DNA of 36,103 nucleotides from Flavobacteriales bacterium (GCA_017987115.1 JAGNUG010000030.1:1-36103), one strand, 5' to 3'. Counted from the stretch's first letter, positions 16,371-25,317 are shown. The notes: a model not told the origin generated them from the sequence alone. Translations and numbers: made by a program.

Positions 16371-18941
16371 ATGAAGGCACTGCCATGCTTCCGGACTTCC
16401 GGGTACGAATCTAATTGCAGGATCTCCGGCAGGCTCCTTGGTGTATTTTCAGTTTTCCTCACTACCATGTTGATGTGGGCTTCGTTCGGTGCTTATGGAC
16501 AAGCATTGGAAAGCGAAGTCTACTACACTGCACGTGATAGCATCCGCTATGACATTCAAGAGCAAACAGTATACCTTTTTGGTGCAGCTACCGTAAAATA
16601 CGAAGCTGTTCAGCTCACCGCTGATCGTATCACCTTCAGTTTCAAGAACGAGGAAGCAAGGGCCTTTGGTGTGCCGGACTCAACTGGCAAAATTGTCGGC
16701 AAGCCCGAATTCGTTCAGGATGGCAAAACGATCGAGGCCGATAGCATCCGGTACAACTTCACCACTAAACAAGGGCTTATCCGTGAAGTACGAACGCAAG
16801 AGGAGGGCACGTGGCTTCACGCGGGACTAAGCAAACGGCATAGCGATGGCGAAGTTCATAGCCGAGCTGGCATGATCACCACATGTGACAGGCCTTATCC
16901 GCATTTCCACTTCAAGGTGAACCGCATGATGGTGATACCGGACAAAAAGATCGTTACGGGAGCGGCATACATGAAACTGGGCCGGAAGATCCCAACGCCG
17001 CTGGCAGTACCCTTTGGCCTTTTTCCGAATAAGAAAGGTAGTAGCAGCGGGATCTTGATCCCCGTATATGGGAACAGTGATCAACTGGGCTATTTTTTAC
17101 TGAACGGTGGTTATTACCTACCGATCAATGACCACTTGGACCTGCAATTGACCGGGGACATCTATAGTCGAGGCTCGTGGGGTCTGCGCGGTATTACCCG
17201 TTACAGCACACGGTACCGCTATAGTGGCAATCTGGACATCAGCAGAAGCACGCAGCTGAACGGCGACCCAGAATACCCGGATTTCAGTAAACAGAATAAC
17301 TTCTTTTTGCGGTGGAATCATAATGTTGATCCCAAAGCAAGCCTTACCGATCGATTCACCGCAAGCGTTAACGTGGGTACAAGCCGTAACTTCACGAACA
17401 ACTTCAATAGTAGTACCTCCGATTACCTGAGCAATACGTTCCAAAGCAATATTAACTGGACACATCTCTGGATAGGAAAGCCGTACAACCTAAGTGCGAA
17501 TCTGCGTCATAGCCAGAACACATTGAACGGGTCCTTTGACCTAACTCTGCCTGCAGTAGCCTTCAATGTTACGCGCATTCTGCCATTCCAGAATATCAAG
17601 AAACCAGGAACAAAGCGGCATTGGTATGATCAATTGTATGATCAGATCGGAGTGAACTATTCAGCGAACTTCGATAATAGGCTCAGTACAACGGAGGAAC
17701 AGCTTTCGCTTAACAACTTATCAGCGCTGACCCGCGATATGCAGAATGGTATTCGACACACAGCGGCTGTAACTACCAGTCTCAAAAATAAATTCTTCTC
17801 GTTGAACCCGGATTTCCGGATCAGTGAACGCTGGTATTTCAGGTCAGTGGAGAAAACGACCTTCACATCTGCCGATACGATCTATACTGTAACGGATACC
17901 GTACCTGGATTCAAGCGTGCGGAAGAATGGAGCACAGGTGCCACGTTGACCAGCAAACTGTATGGTATGTATTCCTTTCGTAGCACGAACCTACAGGCGA
18001 TCAGGCATACAGTTACTCCTTCCATCGGATTCAATTATAGGCCCGACCAAAGCACTCAGATCGAAGGACCTTTTGGTGTGAACGGTGCGCTTTCGAACTA
18101 TTCACCATTCGACATTGGGATATATGGAAAGCCCGCAGCAGGTGCTAGCGGGTCAGTGAATCTTGGTGTGATCCAGAACTTGGAAGCCAAAGTGCGCGAC
18201 AGAAAAAATTCGGCGTTGGACAGCACCGTATTCAAAAAGATCAAGCTGTTCGATTATCTCGGGATCACTTCAAGCTATGACATCCTAAAGGACAGTTTGC
18301 GTTGGTCGCCGGTAAACCTTGCCGCACGCACACAGCTGTTCAACATCTTCAATGTGAATGTGGTAAGCCTTTGGGACCCTTATGCTGTGGACACCTTGGG
18401 CCAACGCATCGATCGCAGTGAGCGGTCGGTTACCGGTCGTTTGGCGCGCATGACTTATACCAACGTGGCTTTGGGGTTTGAATTGAAGAGCAAGAAATAC
18501 GGAAAGTCCGTGAATAGCACTTCGGATACGAACGATGCACAGGTTGTAGAGGACAGCGACCCGTCCAAAGGAGCGAAGATCAACTTCAGTTTGCCGTGGC
18601 GGTTGGGTGTGAACTATAGTTATGACGTTACACGATCCTATGCTGGCGGGACGAGCATGGATAGTGAGCGCCAAAGCGTTCTTTTCAATGGTGATGTGAA
18701 CATCCTGAAATATTGGAAACTTGGGGTAAGTAGTGGTTATGATCTGGTAGCACAAGAAATTACACCAACCTCATTGAACCTCTACTGGGATCTTCATTGC
18801 TGGGAATTCAACTTCAATATCATACCACTCGGCGTCAGAAAGAGTTTCAGTTTCCGGATCAACGTGAAGGCAAGTGTTCTGCGAGATCTGAAATATGAAT
18901 TGCGCAGGCCATACGGGAATAATAGGAATTTGCTCTATTGA
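16371..18941 (+). CDS. lptD: LPS-assembly protein LptD, outer membrane translocon
   Basis: The 856-residue protein has an N-terminal signal region (hydrophobic part about 22-40, cleavage near AYGQA) and an OstA jellyroll (about 48-210; EQTVYLFGAATVKYEAVQLTA, then the DSIRYNFTTKQGLIREV repeat). A long beta-barrel (about 215-856) follows, rich in alternating aromatic strands (TRYRYSGNLDISRSTQL, SGYDLVAQEITPTSLNLYWD). LptD forms the outer-membrane pore that puts LPS on the surface. Length and layout match the Bacteroidota form. No lipoprotein LptE lies beside it. The gene is divergent from the amidase and converges on the secreted hypothetical at 19013. Confidence 0.92.
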   Translation: MKALPCFRTSGYESNCRISGRLLGVFSVFLTTMLMWASFGAYGQALESEVYYTARDSIRYDIQEQTVYLFGAATVKYEAVQLTADRITFSFKNEEARAFGVPDSTGKIVGKPEFVQDGKTIEADSIRYNFTTKQGLIREVRTQEEGTWLHAGLSKRHSDGEVHSRAGMITTCDRPYPHFHFKVNRMMVIPDKKIVTGAAYMKLGRKIPTPLAVPFGLFPNKKGSSSGILIPVYGNSDQLGYFLLNGGYYLPINDHLDLQLTGDIYSRGSWGLRGITRYSTRYRYSGNLDISRSTQLNGDPEYPDFSKQNNFFLRWNHNVDPKASLTDRFTASVNVGTSRNFTNNFNSSTSDYLSNTFQSNINWTHLWIGKPYNLSANLRHSQNTLNGSFDLTLPAVAFNVTRILPFQNIKKPGTKRHWYDQLYDQIGVNYSANFDNRLSTTEEQLSLNNLSALTRDMQNGIRHTAAVTTSLKNKFFSLNPDFRISERWYFRSVEKTTFTSADTIYTVTDTVPGFKRAEEWSTGATLTSKLYGMYSFRSTNLQAIRHTVTPSIGFNYRPDQSTQIEGPFGVNGALSNYSPFDIGIYGKPAAGASGSVNLGVIQNLEAKVRDRKNSALDSTVFKKIKLFDYLGITSSYDILKDSLRWSPVNLAARTQLFNIFNVNVVSLWDPYAVDTLGQRIDRSERSVTGRLARMTYTNVALGFELKSKKYGKSVNSTSDTNDAQVVEDSDPSKGAKINFSLPWRLGVNYSYDVTRSYAGGTSMDSERQSVLFNGDVNILKYWKLGVSSGYDLVAQEITPTSLNLYWDLHCWEFNFNIIPLGVRKSFSFRINVKASVLRDLKYELRRPYGNNRNLLY

Positions 18942-19012
18942 CCGCTGGTTCCTGAATAGAGGGCAACGACCTGGACAATTCCTCGGAAGGCTCTGCATCT
19001 GGAACTTCAGGT

Positions 19013-19462
19013 CTAGCCTTTCTTGAAGATCAGCCGAGTAACATAGATGCCTTGACCGTCGTCCTTACCGGCATCACTCTCAACACCACTCACGACGAAC
19101 TCCAATGACCAGCCTTCGGCTACCAGTGTATTGATCTTGTCACCTATCAGTGCATCGTTGGAGGCTATGTTCTGAAAGTTGATCCCTACAGCACTGAAAA
19201 AGTTGAGCAATTTGGTTTCCTTGAATTCATCGACTTTGAGTTCACCACGTTTAACGTCTCCCTGATCACTTTTCTTTCCATCCACACGCTCCGTGGTGGC
19301 AGCTTCCGCGTTAGCGTCCGAGGTGGATTCAATGATGCGTGAACGACCCGTAACTGCCGGAATAATACTTTCAACGACCGTCACGACCTTATATGTGGCT
19401 TGTGCATTGATCGTTGCGGTTCCTGCAATTGACAAGAGCGCTATGAAGAGGAGTTTTTTCAT
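19013..19462 (-). CDS. Secreted hypothetical protein
   Basis: The 149-residue product has a clear signal peptide (MKKLLFIALLSIAGTATINA) and a small soluble body, with a charged middle (TTERVDGKKSDQGDVKRGEL) and a C-terminal GWSLEFVVSGVESD strand ending in IYVTRLIFKKG. The family is not recognised, and no Cys or catalytic triad is obvious. The gene overlaps the stop of the upstream TrpG/PabA gene by 4 bp (ATGA), so it is probably co-transcribed with it, although a shared function is not evident. A periplasmic role is likely. Confidence 0.75.
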   Translation of the reverse strand: MKKLLFIALLSIAGTATINAQATYKVVTVVESIIPAVTGRSRIIESTSDANAEAATTERVDGKKSDQGDVKRGELKVDEFKETKLLNFFSAVGINFQNIASNDALIGDKINTLVAEGWSLEFVVSGVESDAGKDDGQGIYVTRLIFKKG

Positions 19463-20040
19463 TTTCGATTATCTATTTGTTCGTTGATCCAGTTCTCAAT
19501 GATCGTTCCACCTACTTCGGTAAGAACACTTTCCGGATGGAATTGCATCCCACAAACGTTGTACCGAACATGCCGGATCGCCATGACCACGTCAGCATCA
19601 CTTTGTGCTGTGACCTTCAACTCATTTGGAAATTTCCGTTCATCAACTGCCCAGCTGTGATACAGTCCAACTGTAAACTTAGCAGGCAGTTCCTTGAATA
19701 ACGGATCGACCGGTGCTAGAACCGAGCAATTCACCGCAACGCCGTGCATGACATGCTGTTGATTGTATAAAACACCACCACAAGCTTCCACGACACCTTG
19801 CATGCCCAGACAAATTCCAAGTAAGGTATGTGTTGGCATGAGCTTTTCAAGTAGCTCCATCATGATACCAGCTTCACTCGGTAAACCCGGACCTGGAGAG
19901 AGCACAATGCGATCATACTGCGATGCCTCATTAACGGTGATGGCATCGTTGCGCACCACATCGACCTGTGCGAATGGCTCCAACAAATGGTGCAAGTTCC
20001 ATGTGAAGCTGTCGTAGTTGTCCAAAAGCAACACGCGCAT
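19459..20040 (-). CDS. Anthranilate/aminodeoxychorismate synthase glutaminase (TrpG/PabA)
   Basis: The 193-residue class I glutamine amidotransferase releases ammonia from glutamine for a chorismate-using partner. The start MRVLLLDNYDSFTWNL is diagnostic for the TrpG/PabA subfamily. The triad is visible: Cys77 (GICLGMQ), His168 and Glu170 (FHPES). The SPGPGLPSEAG oxyanion segment and LYHSW motif are also present. No partner gene (trpE, pabB, trpD) lies in the window, so tryptophan and folate use cannot be separated. Many genomes use one protein for both. A TATTTTTC box lies 23 nt before the start. Confidence 0.92.
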   Translation of the reverse strand: MRVLLLDNYDSFTWNLHHLLEPFAQVDVVRNDAITVNEASQYDRIVLSPGPGLPSEAGIMMELLEKLMPTHTLLGICLGMQGVVEACGGVLYNQQHVMHGVAVNCSVLAPVDPLFKELPAKFTVGLYHSWAVDERKFPNELKVTAQSDADVVMAIRHVRYNVCGMQFHPESVLTEVGGTIIENWINEQIDNRK

Positions 20041-20063
20041 GCTGGAAATGTAAAATGATGAAT

Positions 20064-20071
20064 GAAAAATA
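20064..20071 (-). promoter_or_regulatory. Putative -7 box of the TrpG/PabA gene (TATTTTTC)
   Basis: On the minus strand TATTTTTC ends 23 nt before the ATG, in the same position as other -7 boxes in this window. It departs from TAnnTTTG by a final C. The surrounding 72-bp gap is A/T-rich, so a chance match is possible. Confidence 0.35.
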
Positions 20072-20112
20072 AAAACGTCTGAATACTAGCTCCTAGCGTT
20101 CTAGTCACTTTG

Positions 20113-20523
20113 TCAGACTCCATTTACGGCTTTGCCGATCCAGCCTAAATGCGTGTGGTGAAAACTATCGTTGAACTTGAGGCCGTAACCGAAGATGCGA
20201 TCCATGCTTGCGTGGCCATATAGGATGATGCCAATTGCGACCAACGGGTTCATCCATGGATCACCCATATCCAATTGTACGAGGTTCACTATCTCGAACT
20301 GCCCGGGCAAGCCAGCCACAACAAAGGCAAGAGCAACAGCCTTATGATGCAATAAATTGTACGCGAAGGCCCCTACTTTAGTGTTGATCAAATACCCGAT
20401 CATTCCTATATCCGGGCCGATGAACAATAGTACATAACACCACCATGGCACGTCGTTCGTGAACAAAACAACGAAGCATAATGCAAATTGCGCAAGCTCT
20501 TCGAACCGAAGGAGGTTCTTCAT
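20113..20523 (-). CDS. DUF4260 family membrane protein
   Basis: The 136-residue product matches DUF4260: start MKNLLRFEELAQFAL, a DIGMIGYLINTKVGAFAYNL segment, a HHKAVALAF helix and the family end DRIFGYGLKFNDSFHHTHLG. Three to four membrane helices are seen. Function unknown; several conserved His near the helices could bind metal or a polar substrate. The open frame runs on upstream through a TG microsatellite (giving a His-Thr repeat) to 20667, but the homologous start is the ATG at 20521-20523. The repeat ends only 9 nt upstream of that ATG, so it would lie in the leader or promoter. Confidence 0.88.
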   Translation of the reverse strand: MKNLLRFEELAQFALCFVVLFTNDVPWWCYVLLFIGPDIGMIGYLINTKVGAFAYNLLHHKAVALAFVVAGLPGQFEIVNLVQLDMGDPWMNPLVAIGIILYGHASMDRIFGYGLKFNDSFHHTHLGWIGKAVNGV

Positions 20524-20530
20524 TAGATCA

Positions 20531-20580
<50 letters not shown>

Positions 20581-20585
20581 CGAGA

Positions 20586-20604
20586 TTCCGGGTCGAGCCC
20601 AGAA
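20586..20604. repeat. Imperfect palindrome, REP-like
   Basis: TTCCGGG (20586-20592), a TCGAG loop and CCCAGAA (20598-20604) form a 7-bp stem with one mismatch, which is a G-T wobble in the minus-strand transcript. It sits directly beside the TG microsatellite in the exonuclease III-DUF4260 gap. It could be a REP-type repeat or part of a terminator, but no T-run follows. Only one copy was noticed. Confidence 0.4.
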
Positions 20605-20635
20605 TGACCATGAAGGGAAAAGCCCTGAATGAGAA

Positions 20636-21400
20636 TTACCATTCAATCCCCACGGGACAATGATCACTGCCCATGACCTCGTTCAGGATGAAGGCGTCCT
20701 TGATCTTTTTCTCGAAACTTGGACTTACAAGGACGTAATCGATCCGCCATCCTACATTCTTCGCTCGCATCCCGAAGCGTTGGCTCCACCAACTGTACTT
20801 CACCAGTTCAGGATGCTTCTTACGGAAGGTGTCCACATATCCGGTTGCAAGCAACGCAGACATTCCATCGATCTCCTTCTGTGTGTAACCTGCGGTCTTG
20901 TTGTAGTTCGGTTTTGGCCGTGCAATGTCGATGGGCTGGTGTGCTACGTTGAGATCCCCCGCAAAAATGACCGGGAGCTGTTGAGCAGCCAATTTCACCA
21001 AATAGGCCCGCAATGTTGCATCCCATTTCGTTCGATAGGTCAAACGCTTCAGTTCTTGGCCTGAATTAGGTACATACGTATTCACAACTACAAAGTCCTT
21101 GAAGGTTGCTGTAATAACCCTTCCTTCGGAATTATGTTCTTCTTCGTTGGGTATGCCGTACGCAACTTCAACAGGTTTCATTTTGCTCGCGATCGCGGTA
21201 CCGCTGTACCCTAATTTCTCAGCTCCATGTGCATGAACATGGTAGCCTTCCAGGCCCTGTAGCGCTGTTGCCACTTGATCAGGTGTTGCCTTGGTCTCTT
21301 GGAAACAATAGATATCAGCATCCATCGTTCTCAAAGAATCCTCAAGACCATTTTTTACACTGGCACGGATGCCGTTAACATTGAATGAGATGAGTTTCAT
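20636..21400 (-). CDS. xth: Exodeoxyribonuclease III (AP endonuclease)
   Basis: The 254-residue Mg-dependent enzyme nicks DNA at abasic sites and removes 3' blocks in base excision repair. The start MKLISFNVNGIRA is typical. Catalytic residues are in place: Asn7 (FNVNG), Glu35 (FQETKA), Asp149 and Asn151 (AGDLNVAH), Asp221 (GWRIDYVL), Asp246 and His247 (GSDHCPV). Tyr109 sits in VNTYVPNSG. The length fits the family. The frame extends upstream to 21604, but it would then overlap the divergent DUF1800 gene, so the ATG at 21398-21400 is preferred. Confidence 0.95.
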   Translation of the reverse strand: MKLISFNVNGIRASVKNGLEDSLRTMDADIYCFQETKATPDQVATALQGLEGYHVHAHGAEKLGYSGTAIASKMKPVEVAYGIPNEEEHNSEGRVITATFKDFVVVNTYVPNSGQELKRLTYRTKWDATLRAYLVKLAAQQLPVIFAGDLNVAHQPIDIARPKPNYNKTAGYTQKEIDGMSALLATGYVDTFRKKHPELVKYSWWSQRFGMRAKNVGWRIDYVLVSPSFEKKIKDAFILNEVMGSDHCPVGIEW

Positions 21401-21553
21401 GGTGTACAAATCTCGTAATTCGTGGTCAAGGATCAGTTTCTCACACCACATACCTGTCGTCCACAGCGTATTGTTCGTCCAAAATACTTGCATTTTCACT
21501 TTGAACGATAAACCTTTACATGTTCCCTGCGTCCTACCAAGAACATCCATAAC

Positions 21554-23209
21554 ATGCCAATAGAACCTTACGCTGGTCCTTTCGGAACTCCCCAACTTAG
21601 GCACTTGCTTCGGCGATCACTTTTTGGTTGTTCGAATGCGGACCTTGGCCACTTCAGCGGCTATTCGTTGGAACAAACAGTTCAAGAACTATTGACGTTC
21701 ACGAATAACACGACGCCACCCATTAAAACGTATTGGGGGTTGAATGGCGGAACACCGGACCCTTCATTGGTAGATCCAGATGTACCCTTCGGCTCCACAT
21801 GGATCAACACTGCGCGTGATTTCCAGGACACCGATATCGCCACGAACCGGATTGCGAATCTTATTTTTTGGCGGACCGGGTTGTTTGTTGAGCAAGAACG
21901 GAATCTGCGTGAGAAATTGACCTTGTTCTGGTTCAATCACATGCCCAATCAGGCATTCGAGGTTTTCATACCGGAACTCCTTTACACTTATGACCAATTA
22001 CTCCGTGACAATTGCATGGGCAATTTCAGGGAGATGATGTATGGCGTTTCCACCAGTGGTGCTATGCTTGTCTATCTGAACGGTTATTTGAACACGGTGG
22101 CTGCTCCGGATGAGAACTTTGCTCGTGAGCTCATGGAGCTATTCACCTTGGGAGAAGGCAGTGGGTATACCGAAGCGGATGTTCAAGCTGCGGCGCGGGT
22201 TCTGACCGGTTGGAGCTTGTTGTTGGAACAAGCTGGACAGCCAATAATTCCAGAGACGACGTTCTACGCCGTGAATCATGACACCACTGACAAAACATTC
22301 AGTGGATTCTTCAACAATACCGTGATCCAAGGTCAAAGTGGAGCAGCTGCGGGGCCTGCGGAAATGAATGCGTTGTTGGATATGATCTTCACGAAGGATG
22401 AGGTTTCGTTGTTCATTTGCAGGGAGATCTATCGCTTCTTCGTACATGCAGAGATCACCCCGACCATCGAAGCAGATGTTATTGTACCGCTAGCTGAACT
22501 GTTCCGCGCGAACGCCAGTGCTCCGGATCAGATCAGGATCGTTATGCACGCATTATTGACAAGCGCTCATTTCTACAGTGTTGAAGTACAGGCTTGCATG
22601 ATAAAGAGTCCCGCGGACCTCGTGATAGGTGCCATCCGCATGTTTGATATGCCATTGCCGACTCCTGCACAGTTCGAGGCACAATATGCAGCATGGCGAG
22701 ATGTGTACTACTTGGTTGATTATGCCGGACAGAACTTATTCAACCCACCGAATGTAGCCGGATGGCCAGCATACTACCAGTATCCTCAATATGATAATCT
22801 ATGGATGGATACTGCTACGTTCCCAACACGTGTCAATGCACTATTGGGCATTTTGTACTCAGGGTTCCTCACTGACGACCTCATGTACCAACCGGCTAGT
22901 CAGAATTTAACGCATAAAGTGGACTTCATGGCGGTGGTTGCTCAATTCAGCAACCCCAGCGACCCGAACGTGCTTGTATCAGAGACGGTTGACCTCCTTT
23001 ACAATGTCCCTATATCGCAATCAGTAAAAGACCAATTGAAGACCAATTACTTGTTATTGGGACAACAGTCCGATATTTACTGGAGTGATGCTTATGACCT
23101 CTACGCCAGTGACCCGAATACGACGAATATGACCGCACAACTTGTACCGACCATACTTCTTTGGATGTATGGAGAAATGGCACAGGCCGCTGAGATCCAC
23201 CTTCATTAA
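21554..23209 (+). CDS. DUF1800 domain-containing protein
   Basis: The 551-residue protein shows the DUF1800 hallmarks: LRHLLRRSLFGCSNADL near the N-terminus, REKLTLFWFNHM, LLYTYDQLLRDNCMGNFREM, the ENFARELMELFTLGEGSGYTEADV stretch (read in parts) and FNPPNVAGWPA near the C-terminal third. DUF1800 is usually encoded next to a DUF1501 protein, as here (8 nt apart). Both are of unknown function and often exported. No convincing signal peptide is visible at the chosen start (MPIEPYAGPFGTPQL), unlike the partner. No earlier in-frame start with a signal was found. Confidence 0.92.
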   Translation: MPIEPYAGPFGTPQLRHLLRRSLFGCSNADLGHFSGYSLEQTVQELLTFTNNTTPPIKTYWGLNGGTPDPSLVDPDVPFGSTWINTARDFQDTDIATNRIANLIFWRTGLFVEQERNLREKLTLFWFNHMPNQAFEVFIPELLYTYDQLLRDNCMGNFREMMYGVSTSGAMLVYLNGYLNTVAAPDENFARELMELFTLGEGSGYTEADVQAAARVLTGWSLLLEQAGQPIIPETTFYAVNHDTTDKTFSGFFNNTVIQGQSGAAAGPAEMNALLDMIFTKDEVSLFICREIYRFFVHAEITPTIEADVIVPLAELFRANASAPDQIRIVMHALLTSAHFYSVEVQACMIKSPADLVIGAIRMFDMPLPTPAQFEAQYAAWRDVYYLVDYAGQNLFNPPNVAGWPAYYQYPQYDNLWMDTATFPTRVNALLGILYSGFLTDDLMYQPASQNLTHKVDFMAVVAQFSNPSDPNVLVSETVDLLYNVPISQSVKDQLKTNYLLLGQQSDIYWSDAYDLYASDPNTTNMTAQLVPTILLWMYGEMAQAAEIHLH

Positions 23210-23217
23210 GAACTACC

Positions 23218-24798
23218 ATGAACAGAAGAAAATTCCTTAGGAACTCGTCCTTGGTAACATTGGGTGGCCTTAGCGTAAGGGGCTTCAGCAGTCCATTGAT
23301 GCAGGCTCTTAAATCACGCGCACTGGAAGACCGTGTGCTCGTCGTTGTACAAATGATCGGTGGCAACGATGGTCTTAACACGGTGATCCCCTTGGACCAA
23401 TACGACGTGCTGAGCCAATTCCGGACCAACGTATTGATACCTGAAACACAAGTGTTGCCTCTTACCGGTCTTAGTGGTACCGGCCTGCACCCATCCATGG
23501 GTGGAATGCGTGACCTCTGGGAAGACGGCAAGCTCGGTATTGTGCAAGGTGTAAGCTATCCGGATCCGAATTATTCGCACTTCCGCTCTACGGATATTTG
23601 GGAAACCGGAGCCAACTCCGACCAACAGCTTAACTCGGGATGGACGGGCCGATACCTGAACAACGAATATCCCAACTACCCAGCAGGTTATCCGAATGAT
23701 GACATGCCTGATCCACTTGCGATCCGTATTGGTGGCCCGGTCAGTTTAGGATTACAGAATATGGGCGTTAGCATGGGTGTTGCCATCAACAATACCGAAG
23801 ATACCGTGGACCTTACCGGCAACATTTTCAATGATCCACTATCCGCTGATTGTAGCGGTGATAAACTAGGGTTCGTGCGCAATGTGCAGCGGCAAACGGA
23901 TCTTTATGGTGACGTGATCAATGCCGCAGCAAACGCTGGGTGCAACCAGAGCACTCTCTACCCTACCGGTGCTGAACCGGGAGCTCGTCTGGCACAAGCA
24001 TTGAAGATCGTAGCTCAGTTGATCTGTGGTGGCCTCAAGACAAAGATCTATTGGGTAAGCGTCGGCGGATTCGATACACATGCCGAACAAGTAGTAGCAA
24101 GCGACCACACAACAGGTGCGCATGCTGATCTATTGCAAGGAGTGAGCGATTCGATCCATGCGTTCCAGGATGACCTTGGTCAGCTTGGGCTTGAAGACCG
24201 CGTGCTTGGCATGACCTTCAGTGAATTCGGACGCAGGATCGTGGACAACGCTTCCGGTGGTACGGATCATGGCAGCGCATTACCCATGTTCATGTTCGGT
24301 ACCAGAGTGGTACCCGGAATGACCGGAACCAACCCGGATATTCCAGCGAACAGCACGTTCCAAACGAACTTGGCGATGCAGTATGATTTCCGTTCAGTCT
24401 ATGCTTCCGTTCTAACGGATTGGTTCTGTTTGGAACCGAGCGAGGTTGATCAAGTGCTACTGGATACCTACCAACCGCTTTCGATCATTGATCCCGCTGG
24501 ATGTTTAGGTACAAGCGTGCATGAGGCCAATCAACGTGCAGGTGACAGCCTTCTAAGCGTATACCCGAATCCATTCGTAGAGCGCACGACGTTGAGCTAT
24601 ACGAGCAATGGCGGCCGCGTGTTGATCCAAGTATTCGACGAGCAAGGGAAACTGATGAGAACCGTATTGAACAGTGTGATGGCACCTGGTCCATACACTG
24701 CTGATGTGGATCTTGGCGAACTACCTTCAGGTGTTTACTACGCGCGCTTCCAGAACGAAGGTCTGCAGCAAGTGAAGAATATGTTGAAGGTACGGTAG
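23218..24798 (+). CDS. DUF1501 protein with Tat-like N-terminus and T9SS sorting domain
   Basis: The 526-residue protein begins MNRRKFLRNSSLVTLGGL, where RRKFLR resembles the twin-arginine consensus, a frequent feature of DUF1501 proteins. The DUF1501 core follows: VLVVVQMIGGNDGLNTVIP, SYPDPNYSHFRSTDIWET, WVSVGGFDTHAEQ and GMTFSEFGRRIVDN with GTDHGSALPMFMFG. The metal-site-like Asp and His resemble those of the alkaline phosphatase/sulfatase superfamily. A T9SS type A domain ends the protein (VYPNPF, VFDEQGKLM, PSGVYYARF). It forms an operon with the DUF1800 gene. A surface hydrolase is plausible but not shown. Confidence 0.92.
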   Translation: MNRRKFLRNSSLVTLGGLSVRGFSSPLMQALKSRALEDRVLVVVQMIGGNDGLNTVIPLDQYDVLSQFRTNVLIPETQVLPLTGLSGTGLHPSMGGMRDLWEDGKLGIVQGVSYPDPNYSHFRSTDIWETGANSDQQLNSGWTGRYLNNEYPNYPAGYPNDDMPDPLAIRIGGPVSLGLQNMGVSMGVAINNTEDTVDLTGNIFNDPLSADCSGDKLGFVRNVQRQTDLYGDVINAAANAGCNQSTLYPTGAEPGARLAQALKIVAQLICGGLKTKIYWVSVGGFDTHAEQVVASDHTTGAHADLLQGVSDSIHAFQDDLGQLGLEDRVLGMTFSEFGRRIVDNASGGTDHGSALPMFMFGTRVVPGMTGTNPDIPANSTFQTNLAMQYDFRSVYASVLTDWFCLEPSEVDQVLLDTYQPLSIIDPAGCLGTSVHEANQRAGDSLLSVYPNPFVERTTLSYTSNGGRVLIQVFDEQGKLMRTVLNSVMAPGPYTADVDLGELPSGVYYARFQNEGLQQVKNMLKVR

Positions 24799-24881
24799 GT
24801 TGCTCTTACCGTACACGCTCTATCGGAAACATTAAGGGTAGCGATATTGAACCCTTGATCAAGAGTAGATACCCCTGAACG

Positions 24882-24915
24882 CAACGAAGCCCCGACCAAG
24901 GTCAGGGCTTCGTTG
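24882..24915. terminator. Bidirectional hairpin terminator
   Basis: A 16-bp stem with one mismatch (starting CAACGAAGCCC and ending GGGCTTCGTTG) closes a short AA/AAG loop between the converging DUF1501 and cold-shock genes. There is no strong T-run on either side, so its strength as an intrinsic terminator is uncertain, but its place between convergent genes supports the call. Confidence 0.7.
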
Positions 24916-24935
24916 AATTGGATCGTCTGTTGGGC

Positions 24936-25127
24936 TTACGCCTTTTGTACGTTCACTGCATTCAGGCCCTTAGGGCTTTCCTCTACTTCGTAAGAAACAG
25001 AGTCGCCCTCCCAGAGCGCTTCACGAGTTCCGGTTTTGTGGACGAAAACGTCCTTTCCTCCTTCGTCAGGTGTGATGAATCCAAAACCTTTCTCCGTGTT
25101 GAAGAATTTTACTTTACCACTTGGCAT
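24936..25127 (-). CDS. Cold-shock domain protein (CspA family)
   Basis: This 63-residue, single cold-shock domain protein binds single-stranded RNA and DNA. RNP1 (KGFGFI) and RNP2 (VFVHK) are intact, as are the start GKVKFFNTEKG and the end GLNAVNVQKA. Length is slightly short but normal for the family. It is monocistronic: the helicase gene ends about 250 bp upstream, a TATCTTGC box sits 28 nt before the ATG, and a hairpin terminator follows. Confidence 0.96.
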   Translation of the reverse strand: MPSGKVKFFNTEKGFGFITPDEGGKDVFVHKTGTREALWEGDSVSYEVEESPKGLNAVNVQKA

Positions 25128-25155
25128 TTGACTGTACTGTGTTGTTAATAAGAGC

Positions 25156-25163
25156 GCAAGATA
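25156..25163 (-). promoter_or_regulatory. Putative -7 box of the cold-shock gene (TATCTTGC)
   Basis: On the minus strand TATCTTGC ends 28 nt before the csp ATG. The same octamer occurs 22-27 nt before the start codons at 836 and 27965. Confidence 0.4.
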
Positions 25164-25274
25164 GGCAGTTAGTTCAATAAGACCGACATTTTACCTTCAT
25201 ATTTCCTGTATGTACCGTGCCTTAGTGCTCATTTATGGAACTTTCCAAAGCGATCTTAAGGTCAATTCAGCCTT

Positions 25275-25317
25275 GAACCCCTAGCACGGGTTCAGCCGAA
25301 CAAGCGGTCAGTTCGGC
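25275..25317 (-). terminator. Two tandem hairpins after the helicase gene
   Basis: GAACCC/GGGTTC (25275-25293) and GCCGAAC/GTTCGGC (25295-25317) are two perfect short inverted repeats, one base apart, about 60 nt downstream of the helicase stop. No T-run follows, so factor-dependent termination, mRNA 3'-end protection or a leader structure for the csp transcript are all possible. Confidence 0.4.

Noticed and set aside
16313-16468. N-terminal extension of the amidase by 52 residues
   Set aside because: It would run over the lptD start and bury the signal peptide; the ATG at 16310-16312 directly precedes it.
21401-21604. N-terminal extension of exonuclease III by 68 residues
   Set aside because: The homologous start is the ATG at 21398-21400; the extension would overlap the divergent DUF1800 gene and has no protein-like character.
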